From Harmonia axyridis (taxonomy: Eukaryota; Arthropoda; Insecta; Coleoptera; Coccinellidae), in NCBI RefSeq assembly GCF_914767665.1, contig NC_059503.1, positions 52,444,852-52,508,851 on the forward strand: a stretch of 64,000 bases of DNA. Reading direction: 5' to 3'. Below are positions 59,149 to 64,000 of this stretch, one piece after another. A program made the translations under genes and the position numbers. The stretch's first letter is position 1, and every line of letters starts with the position of its first letter. The notes beneath the pieces were generated by a model. The model did not search any database and was not told the DNA's origin. It saw nothing but the letters and a program-made list of their open reading frames with translations.

Positions 59149-62100
59149 TCACACCGTATCACTCCTTCGATAAAATAATAAATAAGGAACTCTATCTCCT
59201 TGACGTTTAAGAACATCTTCTTCCGTAACTCTGTTTATTTTAGAGTCATCAAACCTCAACCATGTATTATACCCCGAATGGAAAGTATCTGCTATATAAT
59301 GCCCATAGCTGGCCTCCTTTCCTACATGGTATACTACAGATATTAATTTATATTGTCTCTCCGCTGAAGTATTCGTCCTTCCAGATAATATTTTAGAATC
59401 AATCTGCAGATTGATGGGAAATTTTATAGTCTTCATTATTTTAGTGCAGCCATTCATTCTGTATTCGAAGCATTTCAAATGTAATACTAAAACTACAGGC
59501 AACTTCTCTATCATCACTTGCTGCCATGCTTCAACCGTTTCTTTCGTTTTCGATGATGTCAGACCCTCTAGTTTGTTCTTGGTTGTAAGGCCTTCTAATG
59601 CTTCAGCTATGTTATTTGCTTTCTTAATATTTACTGGCAATGTTAGGAATGGTTCAATATTTTCTGAAGTTTCGTCTCCGGTTTTATGGATTCTTGAACA
59701 GAGAAGTCCTCCGAATATATCACTAATCGGTGTCTTGTCCATTTGTATTTCTCTTGTTACATTCCCTTCGTTCTTAGGACCCACAACTTTCCAATCATCC
59801 ACATCTATTTTCACTTCTTTTTTAGCTGCTTGAATATTTTCGTCATGGCTAAGCAATTTTATTATTTCCGTCATTTCATCATTGAGTCCATTCAACAGAA
59901 GGCTCAAGAATTCTTCGGCGTCTTCTTGTCGGCCTTCAACAAGGAAAGAATCGCTACGTGTTCCGTTTAGCAACGTATAAAACGATGAAGCCTCAAACGA
60001 ATTGCCATTGTCTATATTGACGAAAGTTTGCTTCTTGTTCTTCTTTTTTGAACGTGACTTGCGTCTTACATTGGGCAGATTATCGAAGTTATTCATAAAT
60101 TTACACCTGGAATAGTTGAATAATTAAAATACATATATAAAATTGTTATTCAATCAAAGTTGCAAATTATATTAATTTATACTTACATATTTTCACTCAT
60201 TGTTATTGATTTCAGTGCATTATTGTGAGTGAAGTTCTCTGATAGCCGTTTGAGAAGGTTACAAAGTGATGGGCAAGCAAGTAAGGCTTGTAATATTGAG
60301 TTTATATAACAAAAGTTACTTTTGTTTCGTAAACCCCTGGGTTTGAAACTGGTTTGGGTCCCATCAATTTTATAGTTCTTGAGAAATCCTGAAAATTAAA
60401 AAATATTACTAACCATGATAGAAACTTGAATTTTCACTGATATTTGTAGGTGAAAACCAAAGCATTCCACTTTTCATCAAGTAAAATGGGTTCAACTAAG
60501 TAATTATCTACTGTAGATGTAAGCAAATTGTTAGTTGAAAGTAAGATAAATATATAAAAAAAGATATGGTTTTGAACTCACCTCCTAACATATGAGTGGC
60601 TGAATCTATTTTTTTGACTACTTTTGTATGTTTTAAAGATGTTACATGTGAATCATTTATTTTATTGTCTATTTTCTCATTCGATATTGTTTTAACATCT
60701 TTATCAAATAGACTAGCCCATGATTTTTTTAATACATTTACTGTGGGCTCCTCAATTTTAGATTCATTTTTATTCGAGATGCTACTTTCAATTTTTTCAA
60801 TTGTCCCATTTGAATCATTTTTAATTATCTCTGTATTATCTCCTGCAATAATTTCAACTGTTTTTACAGCTGAACTAGGGGGAGTTGAAGGTTTCGAATG
60901 TTTTCCTGTCATCTCATTCTGGATAATAGGTTTTGTAATTGATAATCCATTGTAATTGATTACAGATTTTCTACACTCATTTTCTGAAAAAGTTGATATT
61001 AGTTGATTCATTATTATATTACATATTCATATTGACCATAAATAATTCTATTAAGATCTCTATACTTACTTGAACAAAATTTTTGTTTAACTCTCCATGG
61101 TAATTTGAATTCACTAGAATTGGTAAATAATATGGTATTTATTCTACGGGCCTCTTCTTCTTCTAACGCAGTTAACTCTAAGAATTGTAGATTCTGAAAA
61201 AAAATTACAATATAATAGTGGAAATCATTTTGGAAATTATAATATTTCTGTATATAGTATATCCAAAGTCACTTGAATTAGTCTATAAAAACGCTTTTGC
61301 TGTTACATCCAAAATCAAACTTATCTTATTCTACGGTGTTATAATTTGATTATTCTTTATTCTCGACCTGTAATATGCTATCAAGGAACGATATCAACGA
61401 TGATGAACTGATCGTTGCATAATATTATAAGAGCACGAAAATGTTTGAGATGAATTCGGAAATGTTCTGTCTGAAGATAAGACAAACTAGGGTAGAACAG
61501 GTGCATGACCTTGAGATCCTTGAATGACATCCAATTTTCTATGTCAAATTAGCAGCTACGTTGCCGAATTGAATTTTATTTCTTCGTTATTGTAAGGCGA
61601 CATTTATACCCCTCAGTGGAAGCAGAAGGCTAAATGATAATGATGTACAGGGTGATTCACCGCGATGGCCTATTGTTTATGGAAAACTAATAATAATTTT
61701 GTGCTGAAAATTCAAACAATTTCCTTTTATACCGGAACCAGATTACTACTGACTTATTTCAAACGGCACACCCAGTATATTATTGCATTATCAGATAGCT
61801 CAGTTGATGATAATTTCAGCAATATGGCAATACTTGAGTATAAGCTCAACGGTTCATAAGTAAATTTTACGTAGATATAAAAAGAGAGGGGTCTCAAGCA
61901 AATCCTATACTTAAAGAGTTTTCGAGGAAAAACTTGAACTAAAGAAAACTGCAATTTCTCATTGAATGGAGTAGTCTATTACTTCCAGAAAACATGAAAA
62001 GAAACTAAAAAGTCGAAATTTCATGAATTGTTATAAATTTTTCGTTAAGATGGTTGAAAATCCATAAAAAGAGAGGGGTCTCAAGCAAATCCTATACTTA

Positions 62101-62818
62101 AAGAGTTTTCGAGGAAAAACTTGAACTAAAGAAAACTACAATTTCTCATTGAATGGAGTAGTCTATGACTTCCAGAAAACATGAAAAGAAACTGAAATGT
62201 CGAAATTTCATGAATTGTAATAAATTTTCCGTTAAGATCCATAAACCAATAAAATTTTCAATTACGAATAATTAATGACATTTCATGAAATGTCAAATTT
62301 AGTTATCCAAATTTCGATTTTAGTTTTCTGGAAGTCATAGACTACTCCACTCAGAAGTTGTAGTATTTCCTCAGTTCAAGTTTTTCCTTGATAAATTTTA
62401 AATTTCTCGTATTCAGAATCAAAATCAATATTCAAAGATATAATAATATAATGTTTATATATAATCTAATATTAAAACTGTTCATCCAATAAAATCAATT
62501 AAATCGGGACATTCCTGTTTCCAAGACGATTAGCTAAATACCGGAGTTTATTTGAGAGTATTGATAGCAATATTTTCATAAATTCCGAAAAAATTTCTGA
62601 AAACTTTGACAACCCCTGTATAATTGAAATATTCAGGCTTCCTCCAAGTGACTTTGGATATACCATACCAGTATTTATTATAGGATATAAAAACAAAAGT
62701 AAAGTATTTTAAAAATTTAGAACACTATGAAACTAACTACATAAAATATAATTGATATTTGAAAATATTCGAATAAATGAAAATAACCCTAAGCTAGTAT
62801 TAAAAAAATTACCTCCAT
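59149..62818 (-). CDS. Usp10: Ubiquitin carboxyl-terminal hydrolase 10-like, copy H
   Basis: Exons at 62813-62818, 61070-61193, 60582-60983, 60187-60388 and 59149-60106, open and in phase. Private changes: Met to Thr and Met to Ile in NDEMTEIIKLL, and Pro to Ser in the helix after the Cys box (LLACPS). The catalytic triad is intact. Confidence 0.87.
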
Positions 62819-64000
62819 ATTCAAACAATTTTCTATTTAAATATGAAACTTTCCACTAGAAATATCACTTCAACAACTGTTTATCAAGTAACTCTTGGAA
62901 GAATGTTCGCTAAACTGAGGTTACTTACAATTTGTCAATCCGGCATGGTTGACGAACATAGAATATTTTTCTTCTTCTTAACTATGTACAGGTCGAGCCA
63001 TATATCTAATATTAGGGGCCAGTTGCACCATTTACCTAAACATTGATTAAAATTTAAACATTGATTAATTTCTGATTTCTCTTGAGAAATCATAGAGTAA
63101 TCAACGTTTAAATTTTTAATTAATGTTTAGGCAAATGGTGCACCTGGCCCTTAGTCTATTGGGTAAAATATAGAAGTGCGCGTGCGCCGCATATTTTTTT
63201 GGTCATTCAGTCAATTTTACGTAGATATAAAAAGAGAGGGGTCTCAAGCAAATTATATACTTAAGGAGTTTACGAGGACAAACTTCAACTAAGGAAAACT
63301 GCAATTTCTCATTGAATGGAGTAGTCTATGACTTCCAGAAAACATGAAAAGAAACTAAAAAGTCGAAATTTCATGAATTGTAATAAATTTTTCGTTATGA
63401 TGGTTGCAAATCCATAAACCAATAAAAAAAACTAACTACATAAAATATAATTGATATTTGAAAATATTCGAATAAATGAAAACAACCCTAAGCTAGTATT
63501 AAAAAAATTACCTCCATATTCAAACAATTTTCTATTTAAACATGAAACTTTCCACTAGAAATATCACTTCAACAACTGTTTATCAAGTAACTCTTGGAAG
63601 AATGTTCGCTAAACTGAGGTTACTTACAATTTGTCAACCCGGCATGGTTGACGAACATAGAATATTTTTCTTCTTCTTAACTATGTACAGATCGAGCCAT
63701 ATGCCTTATATTAGGGGCCAGTTGCACCATTTGCCTAAACATTGATTAATTTCTGATTTCTCTTGAGAAATCATAGAGTAATCAACGTTGAAATTTTTAA
63801 TTAATGTTTAGGCAAATGGTGCAACTGGCCCTTAGTCTATTAGGTAGAATATAGAAGTGCGCGTGCGCCGCATATTTTTTTGGTCATTCAGTCAATTTTA
63901 CGTAGATATAAAAAGAGAGGGGTCTCAAGCAAATTATATACTTAAGGAGTTTACGAGGACAAACTTCAACTAAGGAAAACTGCAATTTCTCATTGAATGG
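62720..64000 (-). promoter_or_regulatory. R repeats of copy H, running off the window
   Basis: Start exons at 62813-62818 and 63512-63517. MITEs at 63015-63150 and 63714-63831. A third repeat begins near 63,875 with the S repeat, so this unit has at least three R copies, like the units of A and C. Confidence 0.5.

Noticed and set aside
1..64000. Whole array as an assembly artefact
   Set aside because: Units differ by substitutions, indels, repeat number, a telomere insertion, a deletion and an 8 kb insertion, which argues for real divergent copies, though read-depth confirmation is not possible here.

Overview
The window looks like nuclear DNA of an insect. It is AT-rich and non-coding-dense, carries a gene with five coding exons and GT-AG introns, several terminal-inverted-repeat transposons with TA or TTA target duplications, a tRNA-headed SINE-like repeat, and short runs of the arthropod telomere repeat TTAGG. 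A beetle or a related holometabolous insect would fit, but I cannot name the species.

Layout: almost everything is a head-to-tail array of a 7.2-7.7 kb unit, all in one orientation with genes on the minus strand. Read left to right, each unit holds: a (TA)n microsatellite; a USP10-type ubiquitin hydrolase gene (stop codon at the left, start at the right); an intron 1 filled by a 1.4 kb inverted-repeat transposon; two or three tandem ~0.7 kb repeats ('R'), each with its own copy of the first coding exon plus a Harbinger-like MITE; and an AT-rich spacer with a tRNA-like SINE in which I recognise a complete hammerhead ribozyme. Eight gene copies (A to H) are visible, and the left edge shows the promoter side of a ninth. 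Splicing inferred from sequence gives a 563-residue protein with catalytic Cys204, His514 and Asp531. Copies A, D, F, G and H are open. B has a nonsense codon in exon 2, C has that one plus another in the last exon, and E has lost exons 1-3.

The array is broken at 10,627-18,681 by an ~8 kb block lying exactly inside the (TA)n tract below copy B. Its core (about 11,372-16,871) is a large imperfect inverted repeat. The left arm carries a 652 bp MITE whose empty target is preserved in the right arm. The right side of the block has a relic of a mariner/IS630-like transposase.

The most unusual signals are the hammerhead ribozyme repeated in every spacer with a natural series of core variants, TTAGG arrays inside a USP10 intron (one flanked by a 38 bp duplication, one at the deletion junction that truncates copy E), and the multiplied first exon/promoter. 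The copies are mosaics of shared variants, which points to continuing unequal exchange or gene conversion. All functional statements rest on reading motifs and splice signals; no search or folding program was run.
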